37,908 bases of DNA. Source: Chara braunii (taxonomy: Eukaryota > Streptophyta > Charophyceae > Charales > Characeae). Below, piece after piece: positions 1 through 9,665 of this stretch. The stretch's first letter is position 1, and each line of letters opens with the position of its first letter. The stretch is from assembly GCA_003427395.1 (NCBI GenBank), contig BFEA01000464.1:251032-288939 (forward strand), written 5' to 3'. The translations under genes were made by a program, and so were the position numbers. The notes beneath the pieces were generated by a model. That model saw only the letters and a list, made by a program, of their open reading frames with translations, did not search any database and was not told the origin of the DNA.

Positions 1-908
1 GATCAGGGGTAGACGGTGTCGAGGGGTTGAGCTCAGGGAGGCGGGTCGAGGTGCGCTCTGATTGAGGGGGGAGTCGGGGGGGAGGCGGAGATGCGTTCGG
101 GGGGAGACGGCGTCGTGGGGGGAGATGGGGTGCTTCCAATGAGGGGACCCAGGTCGAGGAGGGAAGCAATTACAATCTATATTCCCTCCCCGACAACGCC
201 ATCCAAGGCCAATCCAGCACTAGTTGTCCTGTTGTCATGCAACGCTCAGGTGACATAGAGCACTAGGGACAAGGGAGGGAGAGAGCCAAAAAAACATGCA
301 GCCTGAAAACAAGGGGAGAGAGGACGAGACATGCAGCTTAACTAAACAGGGGGGGAACTGCTGACGAGGAGAGCGGATGAGTCGGGGGGGGATGGGAAGA
401 GCGACGAGGGAGGTTACCGAGAAAAATAAACTTGCTTCATGCACTGTTCCACTGCTGCACCCTGACGCTCCTCCACCGCGCGGGTTTCCAAGCGCGGGGC
501 CCCAAGGGGAGCGATCGGCACCTGCTGCTACCGTGCTGTGGATGATGACTTCGCTCGATAGCCCTTGTTTCTTCCGTCGCCGTGGAGGATGATCCTTCTT
601 CCCCCGGCTCTGAAACTTTTAATGCTGCCTTATCCCCAGCCACTCGTCACCGTGGCAGATGAAGAAGTCCGCCCCCTTCTCCTGGCTCCAAGACCTTCCT
701 TGCTCCTTTCTTCCTCCCCCGGCTCCCACACTTCTCTTACCAGCTCATATCCTATCTCTGATTCTCTTTTCTCCACCGTGCCGTGATTACACGCGTTAGC
801 CCCCTGCAATTCTCCGGCCGCTTGCTATGGAGAAAAGGGATGCCCTGCCCATCTTCCAGCAGTCCGCCCGCCTCACCCTCTTTTCCTCCCTATCCTCCTG
901 TGATGGAC

Positions 909-942
<34 letters not shown>

Positions 943-1031
943 TCGCACCTCTCGCCGTGACGTACACTAATCCCTCGCACTTGGGTTTTTGCTCTCTCCA
1001 CCTCTCTCTCCACTGATAATCGCCCTAGATG
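1..1031. other. no gene seen; GA/CT-rich DNA with poly-T
   Basis: I see no supportable gene here. The stretch is purine-rich on the plus strand at first (runs of G and GA) and then pyrimidine-rich. The short open frames are low-complexity Pro/Ser-rich or Arg-rich and look like composition effects. Confidence 0.5.
910..939. repeat. poly-T homopolymer tract (about 30 nt)
   Basis: An uninterrupted run of about 30 T. On the minus strand it reads as poly-A and could be the tail of a retroposed element, but no target-site duplication or element body was recognised next to it. Confidence 0.85.
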
Positions 1032-1120
1032 CCACGTGTCGGAGTCGCGGCGGCTGTGGAGACACACGTGGAACCCCCTTGCAGAGGGTCAGACCTCCGA
1101 CCACGTCAGCCCGTGACGTG
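1032..1120. promoter_or_regulatory. cluster of four ACGT-core (G-box/ABRE/CRE-like) motifs
   Basis: Four ACGT-core motifs lie within 90 bp: CACGTG at 1033-1038, CACGTG at 1065-1070, CCACGTCA at 1100-1107 and TGACGTGG at 1113-1120. They form two inverted pairs (CCACGTGT with ACACGTGG, CCACGTCA with TGACGTGG). In plants such sites are bound by bZIP and bHLH factors. No convincing gene starts nearby, so a promoter role is inference. The DNA here is also GC-rich, which raises the chance of random ACGT motifs. Confidence 0.3.
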
Positions 1121-2040
1121 GCGTGGCCCAGCGCCAATGAGCAAAACCGCGCGTGCGCTAGGCGCGTTCTACTTTCAAACTCTGCTTCCAAAAGAACGTC
1201 AATATGGACTGTGGACAATATGGAAGAGACGATGTCAAGCCAGTAATGGAACCCTGCTGCTGGGGGTTAAAAGAGCTAGCTATCATAAGAAACAGCAGGC
1301 GCCCTTGAGTTAGAAGGGTGAAGAGCCTCCTTTAGTACTGCTCAGTCAATCCCCTGGGACATACCAGCGCAATCAATGCTGGCAGTTTCTCAAATACTCT
1401 TTCAATGTTGATCAGTCTTTGTTGTATTGCAAGGAACGCTGGACCCGATCTCCAGCTCCCATCAATAGACTGGAGCCAATCGCAGCCATTGCTAGGGGTG
1501 TTTGCTCATACCAGCACACCTAGCAAACCTGGGGGTGTTTTTTTTTATAAAAAAAACTGAAGAAAAAAAGATCATGATAGACAGAACTCAGGCCCACATC
1601 AGGGTGGAGGAAGAGGAGCTCAGAACTTTGCTAAGAGCAACATAATAGCTCAGTGGAAAGTTGGAAACACACCAAAGGAAAAATGAAGGACAGATCAGAT
1701 AAGGTGAACGAAATAAGTGAGAGCTTTCGGAAAGGGGATCCAAGGGACAGTCGACATGGCGCAGAGAGCCCAAAAGTTAACGCTGTCAACTTATCAAGTT
1801 CAAAATTAATGGTGGCCAGCAATACCTGGACAGCAGAGTTAATCAGCAGAAGGATAGCAGGCATCAGTAAGCGACCAAGGGGATGGAGATCAGGTTGTGG
1901 TGCATATAGGAAGCTTCTCAAGGAACAAGGGGGGCCACAGGAAAAGTCAGGGTAGATAGGTAGACAAGGGGGGGGAGGGGGGGGGCGCAGCATTAGGTTA
2001 TAAAAGGCAAGCATTAGGAGGGGAGAAAGCAGTGCTGTCC
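1121..2040. other. no gene seen; repeat debris
   Basis: No supportable coding region. The stretch contains one 43-bp dispersed repeat (1341-1385), an A/T-rich patch near 1540-1570 and a G-run near 1969-1987. Reading frames are broken by many stops. It may be the decayed body upstream of the LINE 3' end that follows, but no reverse transcriptase motif was found. Confidence 0.4.
1341..1385 (+). repeat. 43-bp dispersed repeat, copy 1 (direct)
   Basis: It begins CTCAGTCAATCCCCT and ends AATCAATGCTGGCAG. The same two ends recur at 4353-4394 in direct orientation and at 3370-3410 in inverted orientation. The inverted pair 1341/3370 could be terminal repeats of an element of about 2 kb, or the three may be independent short interspersed copies. 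Confidence 0.6.
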
Positions 2041-2680
2041 CCACTGTGCTCCTACTGCTCCCACACACTGCCCAAGTAAAGAGCCACCCTGGAGCACTGC
2101 CTGCTGGATTGCTCCATGGTGCTTCAACTGTGGAGCTGGTGAAATGCAGCGTGGCACTACCTCACGGGACAACACCTCCCCTGGGAGATGTCCACCCTCC
2201 TCCTAGGAGCCCCCCTGGCCGGGGCCCAGAACTGGACTCCGCTTATGACTAACCTGTTTGCATACTCCAGACTGACTGTGCTCATGGCAGCCTGGAGGAT
2301 GCGCCTTCCTATGAGAGAAAACAGCACAACTACGGCTACACGCAAGCCCGATCAACGATAATTGACACAGTCACTGCCAAAACTTAGTCAGCTTGGAAAG
2401 AATTGCAGAACCAGCTGGCCGCTGAGCGGGATACTGGGAAAACACAGGGACTATGGAACAACTTTGCTGAAACATGGACTGACCCAAATGAGAGACTTTG
2501 CAGTCTCAACGACGACCACACCTGCACATGGCACCACTTTCAAGTCACCTATCAACTGACCGACTTTGTCCTCTTCCAAGGCTGGTCACCTGTTACTGTC
2601 CTAACAGAGTGTGGGGAAGGGTGGGGGGGGAGTGCACTAAGTGCAGTGGGTAGAGTCAAGTGTCATGAAAAATAAAGAGA
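2041..2680 (+). mobile_element. decayed 3' end of a LINE (non-LTR retrotransposon)
   Basis: In the frame starting at 2041 the translation, with in-frame stops, shows a C-Y-S/C-type zinc knuckle: C-S-Y-C, then T-L-E-H-C-L-L-D-C, then L-W-S-W. This is the layout of the zf-RVT segment that follows the reverse transcriptase in many LINEs. After a frame change at about 2390-2400 the reading continues with A-W-K-E-L-Q-N-Q-L and G-L-W-N-N-F-A-E-T-W, also typical of a LINE C-terminus. The A-rich stretch near 2667-2680 could be the remains of a tail. The reverse transcriptase and endonuclease were not seen, so this is a 5'-truncated or heavily eroded copy. The family (Jockey, L1, RTE or other) cannot be told from this piece. 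Confidence 0.5.
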
Positions 2681-3369
2681 TTTCATTGATAGACGCACTT
2701 CCTGGCAGTTGGGGGCTTTCTCTCACTGGCTGAAGGTTAGCTGGACGAAATAGTCACCATTTGCCTTTTGCTGGAAGGACACATTTCTGCCCTGAGATTG
2801 GAATTTGAAACATGAAGCAAAATGCAAATCAACCCGCTAACATAGAGCTGTAGCTGATGCAATTTCTGTCACCTGCCAAAGAGCGTGTCAGCTACAGCTT
2901 TGCAGATATTACCCCTTCCGGAACACGGCACATCTTCAGCGCACATGCAGGGCAATCCACGCAGGAGCAGATTCTGAATCTCCCCACAGACTCACAGAGA
3001 GTAGAGTTTGAACCAAGGGTTAAACCACCAGTACTTGACCGCAGGCCCTTGTCTTATAGGCGCCACAACTTTCAGGGCTCGCATACCGGAGAAAAATGGC
3101 TGGCGTGCCAGCCAAAAAAAAGTTGTGCCGATTTCTTTTTTTTTTGGCATGCAGTGCTTTTTTAGCATCGGAGAAAAGTGCCTCAGAAGGTGTTTTTTTT
3201 TTAATAAAGAAACCCCTATCAGTGTTAGTGATGCTGGTAGGAGCAGACACCACTAGCACTTGGGGGGGCTCCATCTATTGGTGGGGAGCATCACCTGCTG
3301 GAAAACGGGTCCAGCATCCCATATACACAATGAGTGAAGTCATACCAAGAAAAGTCTGTTGAGAGTTCT
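2681..3369. other. no gene seen
   Basis: Short homopolymer runs (A near 3112-3121, T near 3136-3146 and 3192-3200) and no reading frame with recognisable protein features. The overlapping ORFs here come from the runs and composition. Confidence 0.45.
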
Positions 3370-3410
3370 TGCCAGCATTGATTACCCTGGCATCCAGGGG
3401 ATTAATGCCT
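3370..3410 (-). repeat. 43-bp dispersed repeat, copy 2 (inverted)
   Basis: The reverse complement reads ATTAATCCCCTGG near one end and AATCAATGCTGGCAA near the other. It matches the copies at 1341-1385 and 4353-4394 but in opposite orientation. Confidence 0.55.
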
Positions 3411-4352
3411 CAGAAATATTGATCGTAAGGACCTGCCAAAACACAGACTGAGAACACAGCTGATTTCTGAGTTTTGCCGCTGGGATGTATGCCTTGCTGA
3501 GATTCCCGCCTTTTGCTGAGTTTTGTAAGTCGGTGTGTGTGCGTGTTTGCTGGTCTGCGTGCCTGTTGGCCTGAGTGTGTATGTGGCCCACCAGGAAACT
3601 TGTTTGTTTGAGAGACGGGTAGGGCCTGTACTCACCTGTCGCCATGACTTTGGGGTTGCGGCGGGGAAAAACACTCAGCTGGCTGAAGGGGTAGCTTAGG
3701 GCACATTCAAGTAGCAGTAGTGTAGGCCCGTAGGCACTTGAGTAGTGGTAGGCCGAGAGAAGAAGACCAAAAGCTAGTATTTTTATAGGGCCCAGTAGCG
3801 GTAGGTCTAGGCGGGTACCAGTCCAAGTAGTTCGAGTCTAGGGCCTGTGAGGACAATATCAGAGCCTGCAATGATGTTTCCCTCCGAAAGGGACGAGGTA
3901 CCGTTTGCTTGGAGGCTGCGCGGCCTGGAAGTCACTGCCCAAGAGGCAGGTTGGCCGGTATATCTCCAGGAGGAGGGAAGTGCTCCTCATTTGCTGCGTG
4001 CAAGTTTGGGCGTTACACTGCTGAAGTGCCTGGACAAGCGCTAGTGTGCAGCGCTTTGGGGAAGAGGAGCACCCAACCCTCCACCTTGGCTATGGTGGAT
4101 GGGCTTGGGAAGGAGGAAGAAAGGGACTGGGAGAGTGGAGAGCCAGGGGTACTTAGCTGGTTGTGGTGGACGGCGTCTTCATCACCTTGGTAGGCGCTGC
4201 AATTTGCCATTCAAATACAGCTATACTGACAGGGTGTTCTATTTGGGTGAAGATGGTAGTATCAACCAAATATTTGTATCTCAATTGACTGTTCCAAGGG
4301 TTGCATGTCTCCATATTCTTCAAATTTGACCTATTATCAAACGGTGTCCCTG
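3411..4352. other. no gene seen
   Basis: Contains a TG-rich stretch (about 3528-3590) and an AGTAG-rich stretch (about 3705-3840). The ORFs between 3847 and 4329 overlap in several frames and show no family motif. I do not support a gene here. Confidence 0.4.
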
Positions 4353-4394
4353 CTCAGTTAATCCCCTCGTTTCCGGGGCAATCAATGCTGGCAG
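4353..4394 (+). repeat. 43-bp dispersed repeat, copy 3 (direct)
   Basis: It begins CTCAGTTAATCCCCT and ends AATCAATGCTGGCAG, the third member of the family also seen at 1341-1385 and 3370-3410. The middle of the unit differs between copies while both ends are kept. Confidence 0.6.
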
Positions 4395-4700
4395 GGGGAG
4401 GCCTTCTTATTTTTTTCTCAGAAAAGGGGTGAGCAGGAGAAGTTGATGGTTGGATATCAAGCGTCCTACTAGTGAGGGAGCTAGCTCGTAGGATGGAAAT
4501 AGGGTACAGCAGCAGCGGAGATGGTGACTCTGCTGTTGTAAGTCTTCCCGAAGTGAGGTAAAAGGGATTGATGGTGGGATTTCTGAGTTGTTTTTTGAAC
4601 TTTGCCTAAAACATGTTATTCGTTAAAATAGGACATTATACAGTGTCCTCTTTCTAACAAATTCATTTTTGGCTGCATTCTAAGCAACGTAGGCACGCCC
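4395..4700. other. no gene seen
   Basis: A/T-leaning sequence with no open frame of interest and no repeat that I could match elsewhere in the window. Confidence 0.4.
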
Positions 4701-5470
4701 ATCCAGGGCTTAACCACATGCAAAAGTGTGCTGAGATCCGTACTTGTGAAACTTTATAAATGATATCACAAATGAGGAAGCCTGTTCAGACCCGTACATG
4801 TTAGGCACGCCGCACACGAACCTTGTGCGGAAGTGTACTGGGATCCTTACTTGTTGAACTTCAAAAACGTGGCACTGCTGGGAATCCTGTGCGGAAGTGT
4901 GCTAGGATCCTTACTTGTTGAACTTCAAAAACGTGCTCAGAATCCTGCGCGGAAGTGTGTTGGGATTCGTACTCGTTAAACTTCATAAACGAATAACGAT
5001 AGGCACGCCCATCAGGGAACCCTGTGCGGAAGTGTGTTGGGATCCTTACTTGTTAAACTTCAAGTTCATAATTGTGATGAGCAAGGTGTCATGATTGCAT
5101 CCTCGCTTGATAATTATATTAGAAGACGTAGAGTAGCGGTAGGCACGTCCATCCGAGAAGTCTGTGTGATAGTGTGTCTGTCGGGATCCACACTTGTCAA
5201 ACTTCAAGTTTGTAAATGTGATGAGCAAGGTGTCATGATTGAATCCTTGTTGGATAATACATTTGTTTCGGTTATGCATAAGTTGTACATTCATGACAAT
5301 CATCTCGCCCGAGACAGTTATTTAGATGTTGTTGAGATTCGGACTTCTTTAGAATACTTAGTGTCCGCAAAATACGCCCACCATCTCGCCGGATGTGCAG
5401 AAATGTGCTGAGATCCATACTTGTTTACAATTGTGAAGAGCAAGGTGTCATGATTGCATCCTTATTCGAC
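4700..5470 (+). repeat. diverged tandem array, unit core related to the 24-bp palindrome
   Basis: At least seven units share the pattern GAAGTGTGTTGGGATCC followed by TTACTTGTTNAACTTCA. Cores start near 4722, 4830, 4894, 4952, 5029, 5170 and 5400. Two or three units also carry a longer tail with GAGCAAGGTGTCATGATTG (near 5081, 5224 and 5440). Aligned base by base, the core matches the 24-bp palindrome seen at 13700 and elsewhere at about 18 of 24 positions. Plus-strand and minus-strand ORFs in this interval are by-products of the array. Confidence 0.65.
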
Positions 5471-5994
5471 ATGTATGCTTTGAACAATGTGACATTGAAA
5501 ACTTCAAGTAATGTAACAGTCACAGTAGCAGTCGAAGTACAAATCACGAACGCAAAGTTGTCGATTACATGCAATTCGGGCGGTCACAAGTATATGATTC
5601 TCTGTGCACACAAGAGACGTGATGCCAGTGGTCTTTTACTCTTTGCATAACGAATCTCACACTCACACACTCGCCGAGATTTGTCTTGCATCCACACTCC
5701 AATTCGTCATGTCGCACTACACACACGAATATAATTTCGAGGTGAATTATATGCACAACTTTGGATGACCTGGACACAATTTGAAACGAGGAATGCCATG
5801 CGACGAATTTAATGGCACGATAGACGAGCGGGACCTGACAGAGCTTCCAAAGTAAACACGCAACGCCAGACTGACAGTCAGCATACCAAAGACAACTCAA
5901 ACTCGCAACAATAAAAAAAAGTAATGTCGTTGTGAAAGCGACAGTTAAAATATGAAATATTCTGAAATCAAAGTTTGCAAATCACTCGAATCTA
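5471..5994. other. 3' flank of copy 1; no gene seen
   Basis: This lies downstream of the copy 1 protease stop. The minus-strand ORF at 5565-5900 is Cys-rich without a recognisable family and I do not support it. No clear polyadenylation signal is visible on the minus strand. Confidence 0.4.
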
Positions 5995-7076
5995 TCAAAA
6001 CCAATGGCATTCCAAGATACATGATGCCAATTGTCGTCTAATATGCGGAATATTTTTACAAGAGAACCTGAAAAGCGGTCGATCACCACGTTGCAACAAT
6101 GTTGCAAACATCAACATAAACACCCCGCAATTAACTCCATCCACTTGTCTTGGAACTCCCTCTATAACAACATTTGTTGCTACCGACTTCCAACTCCTAC
6201 ACGACCGCCTATGTAATATTTGACATTCCAAATAGGGTACAATCAACTCGAAAACACTAAGGTAAAAACTAGAATCGGCTACAACGTGAGGAAAAGAATC
6301 GAAAATCTCAAGAACATTATCTCTCAAGTTCACGGAAAGGAGGATCATGTGATCATTACCTTTGTAGACTGGAACAGAGATAATATCATATTGAAGCAGA
6401 TCCACGTTTTTAGTCCATCTTTCCACCCCGCCGTGTCCTTGAAGTTGCAGTTTACTTAAGAAGAAAGAATTAAAGTTGAAGACTCGAAGGCCTGACGGGA
6501 TGTCACGTATTCCATATGCGATCGTACCCAATAGCGCCATGTAAAAATTGTCGACCTCATCATTCACCCTGCCATTGGTAAGCGAGAGGGTGATAATATA
6601 TTTTGCTGCAATTTGCAACTGACCATCGCAAAGGATCGAGAGAACAGTGTTAGGTGGCACCAAGCCTCGTTTAATGTCGTCCAAAACCCGCAAGCTTCCA
6701 AACGCAGTCACTGTAGTGAATCCTCCCCAGCCTGTTCCAGGTGCCGTGGCCCGCACTGCACAACATCGAGCAATGGACACGAGGGGGGAGTGAGAAACAA
6801 AATTCTAAAGATTCTCCTTTATCGCACGACGAGTAGCTAAGTATTTCTCATACATGGTCTGACCCCTACTCACAGATCGTGGATATGTCCCTTTCTCTAG
6901 GGGCAGAAGAAGGGAAAGACACTCCTCAATGGCAATGGCATGCTCCTTCTTCCCGATTTCGACATCAACCCCTGACGCCTTTAACATGTCCTTGTGTTTT
7001 GTTGTCAACCCCAGGACTGTCTGCAATATGTATTCTGGATATTTCGAGGGCCTCCGTGTTCGAGATGACCCTACCC
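5995..7076 (-). pseudogene. copy 1, Ulp1/C48 (SUMO-protease-like) C-terminal domain
   Basis: The minus-strand frame of the 5995-6780 segment (261 codons) has the layout of a Ulp1 cysteine protease: N-D-E-V-D-N-F-Y-M at residues 73-81, then W-T-K-N-V-D-L-L, His144 in G-N-D-H-M, Asp161 in E-I-F-D-S-F, Gln212 and Cys218 in V-N-C-G-V-F. In Ulp1/SENP enzymes His, Asp and Cys form the catalytic triad and Gln the oxyanion hole; they cleave SUMO-like conjugates. Two usual residues differ: Trp before N-D-E-V is Arg, and the Trp after His144 is Met. The frame continues upstream to 7076 (K-Y-P-E-Y-I-L-Q onward) through an in-frame TAG at 6805-6807. The upstream edge at 7077 is a strong 3' splice site, so this is the last exon or exons of the copy 1 gene. 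The nonsense codon suggests a dead copy unless it lies in an unrecognised intron. Confidence 0.7.
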
Positions 7077-7703
7077 CTGTACAACAGAAGAAAGGCAAAA
7101 CGGAAAATAAATACACGTTTCCGAAGACGAGCCCGACGAAAGGACAATTAAAGAACCACGAAATCTAAAAGACGCAGGACCTATGCAGTTACAGAACCCC
7201 ATTTGTTCATGAGAGTGCGAGAGAGAGAGAATTTCCGCGTGAGCCCCGTTGGAAAACAAAACGACTAGTGCATTCGAGCTCGACACCCCCGCCTTTCAAA
7301 AGGGAAAACCACAACAAGCCACAGAAGCAGAAGCCAAACACCTCCGAAGTCCAGATCCCGACGGACTTTTTCCAATCCAGGGAGATGACCCTACCTCTGT
7401 ACAACCGAAGGAAGACAAAACGAAAAATGAATATACGTATCCCAAGACGAACCGGACGAAAATGACAATTTAAGAACCACGAAATGTAAAAGACGCATGA
7501 CCTATCTAATTACAGAACCCCATTTAACCATGAGAGAGAGAGAGAGAGTACTTCCGCTCGAGCCCCCCTGGAAAATAAAAGGAGTAGTGTGTTCGAGCTC
7601 GACAGCCTCGCCCTTTTGAAGGAAAAACCACAACAAGCCCCACAGATGCGGAGACCAAACATTTCCGAAGTCAGGATCCCGACGGACTTTTTCCAATCGA
7701 GGT
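7062..7703. repeat. 320-bp tandem duplication covering a 3' splice site
   Basis: 7062-7381 and 7382-7703 are tandem copies with period 320. Both begin GAGATGACCCTACC and both end with TTTTTCCAAT before AGG. Each contains a minus-strand pyrimidine tract ending TTGTACAG, an AG-rich stretch (GAGAGAGAG on plus) and one 24-bp palindrome. Only the 7062 copy leads into the protease reading frame; splicing to the duplicate acceptor near 7397 would give a short non-homologous frame. Confidence 0.85.
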
Positions 7704-8097
7704 ACACAAAGAGTAACCGCATCACGCATCGGCCTTGGAAGTGCGGATCCCGGCGGACTAAAACCACCACTCATTCTGGAAAAAAAAACACCATCATTCA
7801 ATTTTGTGAGGGAACGCTTCAAAACAAAAACACACATGTTTTTGTCTCGTATGCCCTGCACACGACCAGTGACCTGGCCGACTCACAGGAAGGTCGTTCA
7901 CATGCACTTGAAAGTTGGAAGGAGTGGTGGCTGTAGTATGCCGACATCAACAACTCCCCGCATCGGCAGACATTGCAGTCACTCCCTGTGTTTATGGTAC
8001 TGAACGTAGGTCGCCGACATCCGGACTACGAAGGAAGCCGCACTCTCGCTCTTGGGAGGCCGGACGTGCAGACTGAGTGGCGTTTGTCACATCTTAC
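7077..8097 (-). other. predicted phase-1 intron of copy 1
   Basis: The minus-strand donor is CTA then GTAAGA at 8097. The acceptor at 7077 follows TTTTGCCTTTCTTCTGTTGTACAG's pyrimidine-rich tract, which is close to consensus. Removing 8097-7077 joins the linker frame ending K-L-A to the protease exon frame beginning V-G-S-S, with the split codon read as Arg. The intron carries most of the 320-bp tandem duplication and three 24-bp palindromes (7346, 7667, 7738). Splice-site choice is inferred from sequence only, but the equivalent junction in copy 2 has the same phase. Confidence 0.5.
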
Positions 8098-9207
8098 TAG
8101 CCAGTTTGTCCCTCCGCTCCTTCATCGGTGAAGTTGGCGTGGGCAAGGCCAGCACGTCGAGAGCTTGAGTGCCGACCCTAGTTTTTTTCGAGGACGTGAC
8201 ATGTTGTCGTCCCCCGATCCCGCCTTCCCCTCCGCTGGCGATGGTCGGCGACAGTATCGGAGAGTTCGGCGGCGAGAAAGCCACAGCAGATGCCTCGAAA
8301 GGTTTGACGTTGTGAGGGTCGTCGACATCAGGCGTCGAGGAAGGCTGCGCGGACATGTGGTGGTCGCCCAGGATGCCATCGATAACTTCTTCGACGTCTA
8401 TACGGACACTCGGTTTAGACAGGCCGACAACAATACGAGCCTCGTTGAACCGGTGTTGGAGATCGACGGCAGACGTTATTGCTTGGACCTCAAAGTCATC
8501 ACGTTCGACCTAAAGGCTGGTGACCACCTGTGTCTCCATCTCCATTGCCGTCTCATTGTCGTCGTCGTCTTCCTCGCCATGTTCTCCGTACAGCAGCCCG
8601 AATCCGTCAGACGACTCCCCAGATCTGGCATCGTCGTCATTGAACGTTCGTTCGTCGTCTCCAGTATCGACGTCCCCTTTTTCCCCCTCATTCCCTTCGA
8701 ACAACTCACCCAACTCCATTTCTCCCCCTTCCTCTCCTTCCTCTCCTTCCTCCTCTTCTTCCTCCCCTTCCTCCCCTCCTTCCTCCCATTCCTCCCCTTT
8801 GTCTCCTTCCTCCCCTTCCTTCTCTTCGTCCATTACCCTGCCTCCTTCCCTTGCATGCAATCCAGCCACTTCGCCCGAACCCGTGTCGAATTCCGACGAA
8901 TGCCCTTCTGGCTCTACACACGCAGGCCTTCCTGTCGGCACCACAATCCCTGGTCGCCCCCCCTTGCCTGAAGAAGTTCGGATCCCGGCGACTCTTCGCC
9001 GTCTCCCTGTCGTCGGGTCCTCCACATGTACCTTTGCGCTCCGACCGAAGCGGTCGTCGATCCCCCGCAGGCGGCGCATTCCCGTCCCTCACCACACCGT
9101 TGTCAATTTTGGGGTCACCACTCGGCACCCTCGCTCCAGACCAGCTCTGCGCGTCCGTCCTCTGTGTCCGCTCCGCAAGCATTGAAGTTCGGATCCCGGC
9201 GGACTTG
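7346..9207. repeat. 24-bp palindrome cluster 2 (five sites, inside copy 1)
   Basis: Sites at 7346-7369, 7667-7690, 7738-7760, 8973-8996 and 9184-9207. They have arms GAAGTYCG and CGRACTTC around a core read here as GATCCCGR. All five have the same orientation, reversed relative to the cluster at 13700-14589. Three are in the predicted intron and two in the coding linker of copy 1. Confidence 0.8.
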
Positions 9208-9665
9208 CATGTTTCGCCCAAGCCAGCATGGAGAGCAGCCAAGGCTGTCATCACCGAGCCGGCGGATGAAGTGGGCACGTCGGCGGACTGTGTCGAGCCC
9301 TCCGGACCGGGACCGGTAGACTCCTGACGCCCGAAGGCCTCCCCCGCCACCCCACCGCTGCCTTCCGCTGCCGTGGTGTCGCTGTAAGACCCGCCCTCCA
9401 AACCAGGCGGGACTCCTTTGCCACCCCCAGCTTTGTCGCCCTCGTCCTCCCCACCGTCTGATCCCCGGGCCCCCGAACTCACATGCATCCCAGTGGGAGG
9501 TGGGATTTTCCAGTCCACCCTTCCCTTCGAGGGGCTCGTATCGAGGTCGTAGTAGTCCTCTGTCAGTTCCAACCAGCACTTCTCCTGAAGTTCGTTGAAC
9601 AATCGCCCGGCTGTGGAAATGACGGACACGTCGTCGGGTGCAAACGAGTCATTCTCGGCCCTCAC
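8098..9665 (-). pseudogene. copy 1, C-terminal linker: conserved W-L-E-L segment, Gly-rich and Glu-rich parts
   Basis: Reading 9665 downward, the first part has R-L-F-N-E-L-Q-E-K-C-W followed by L-E-L-T-E-D-Y-Y, which aligns with E-I-F-Q-E-F-K-T-S-Q-W followed by L-E-Y-L-E-E-F-Y in copy 2. Next comes a Gly/Ser/Pro-rich stretch, then (9079 downward, another frame) a Glu/Gly-rich acidic block with about 45 residues of mostly E and G. An in-frame TAG at 8510-8512 interrupts, after which the frame continues to the donor at 8098 with ordinary-looking sequence (V-E-E-V-I-D-G-I-L). Two 24-bp palindromes (8973-8996 and 9184-9207) lie inside the coding frame and are translated as A-G-I-R-T-S. Plus-strand ORFs here are mirror images of this low-complexity DNA. 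Role unknown; a flexible acidic spacer before the protease is the simplest reading. Confidence 0.5.

Noticed and set aside
1631-2068. 145-codon Pro/Leu/Ser-rich minus-strand ORF
   Set aside because: It crosses a C/G homopolymer stretch and has no recognisable domain, and it overlaps the start of the plus-strand LINE frame.
5034-5411. 125-codon plus-strand ORF
   Set aside because: It lies inside the 4700-5470 tandem array and its sequence repeats with the array; no family feature.
8165-9327. Plus-strand ORFs of 268, 221 and 158 codons
   Set aside because: They are the complement of the minus-strand Glu/Gly-rich linker (Ser/Pro/Phe-rich mirror). The minus strand aligns with copy 2 on the conserved part just upstream.
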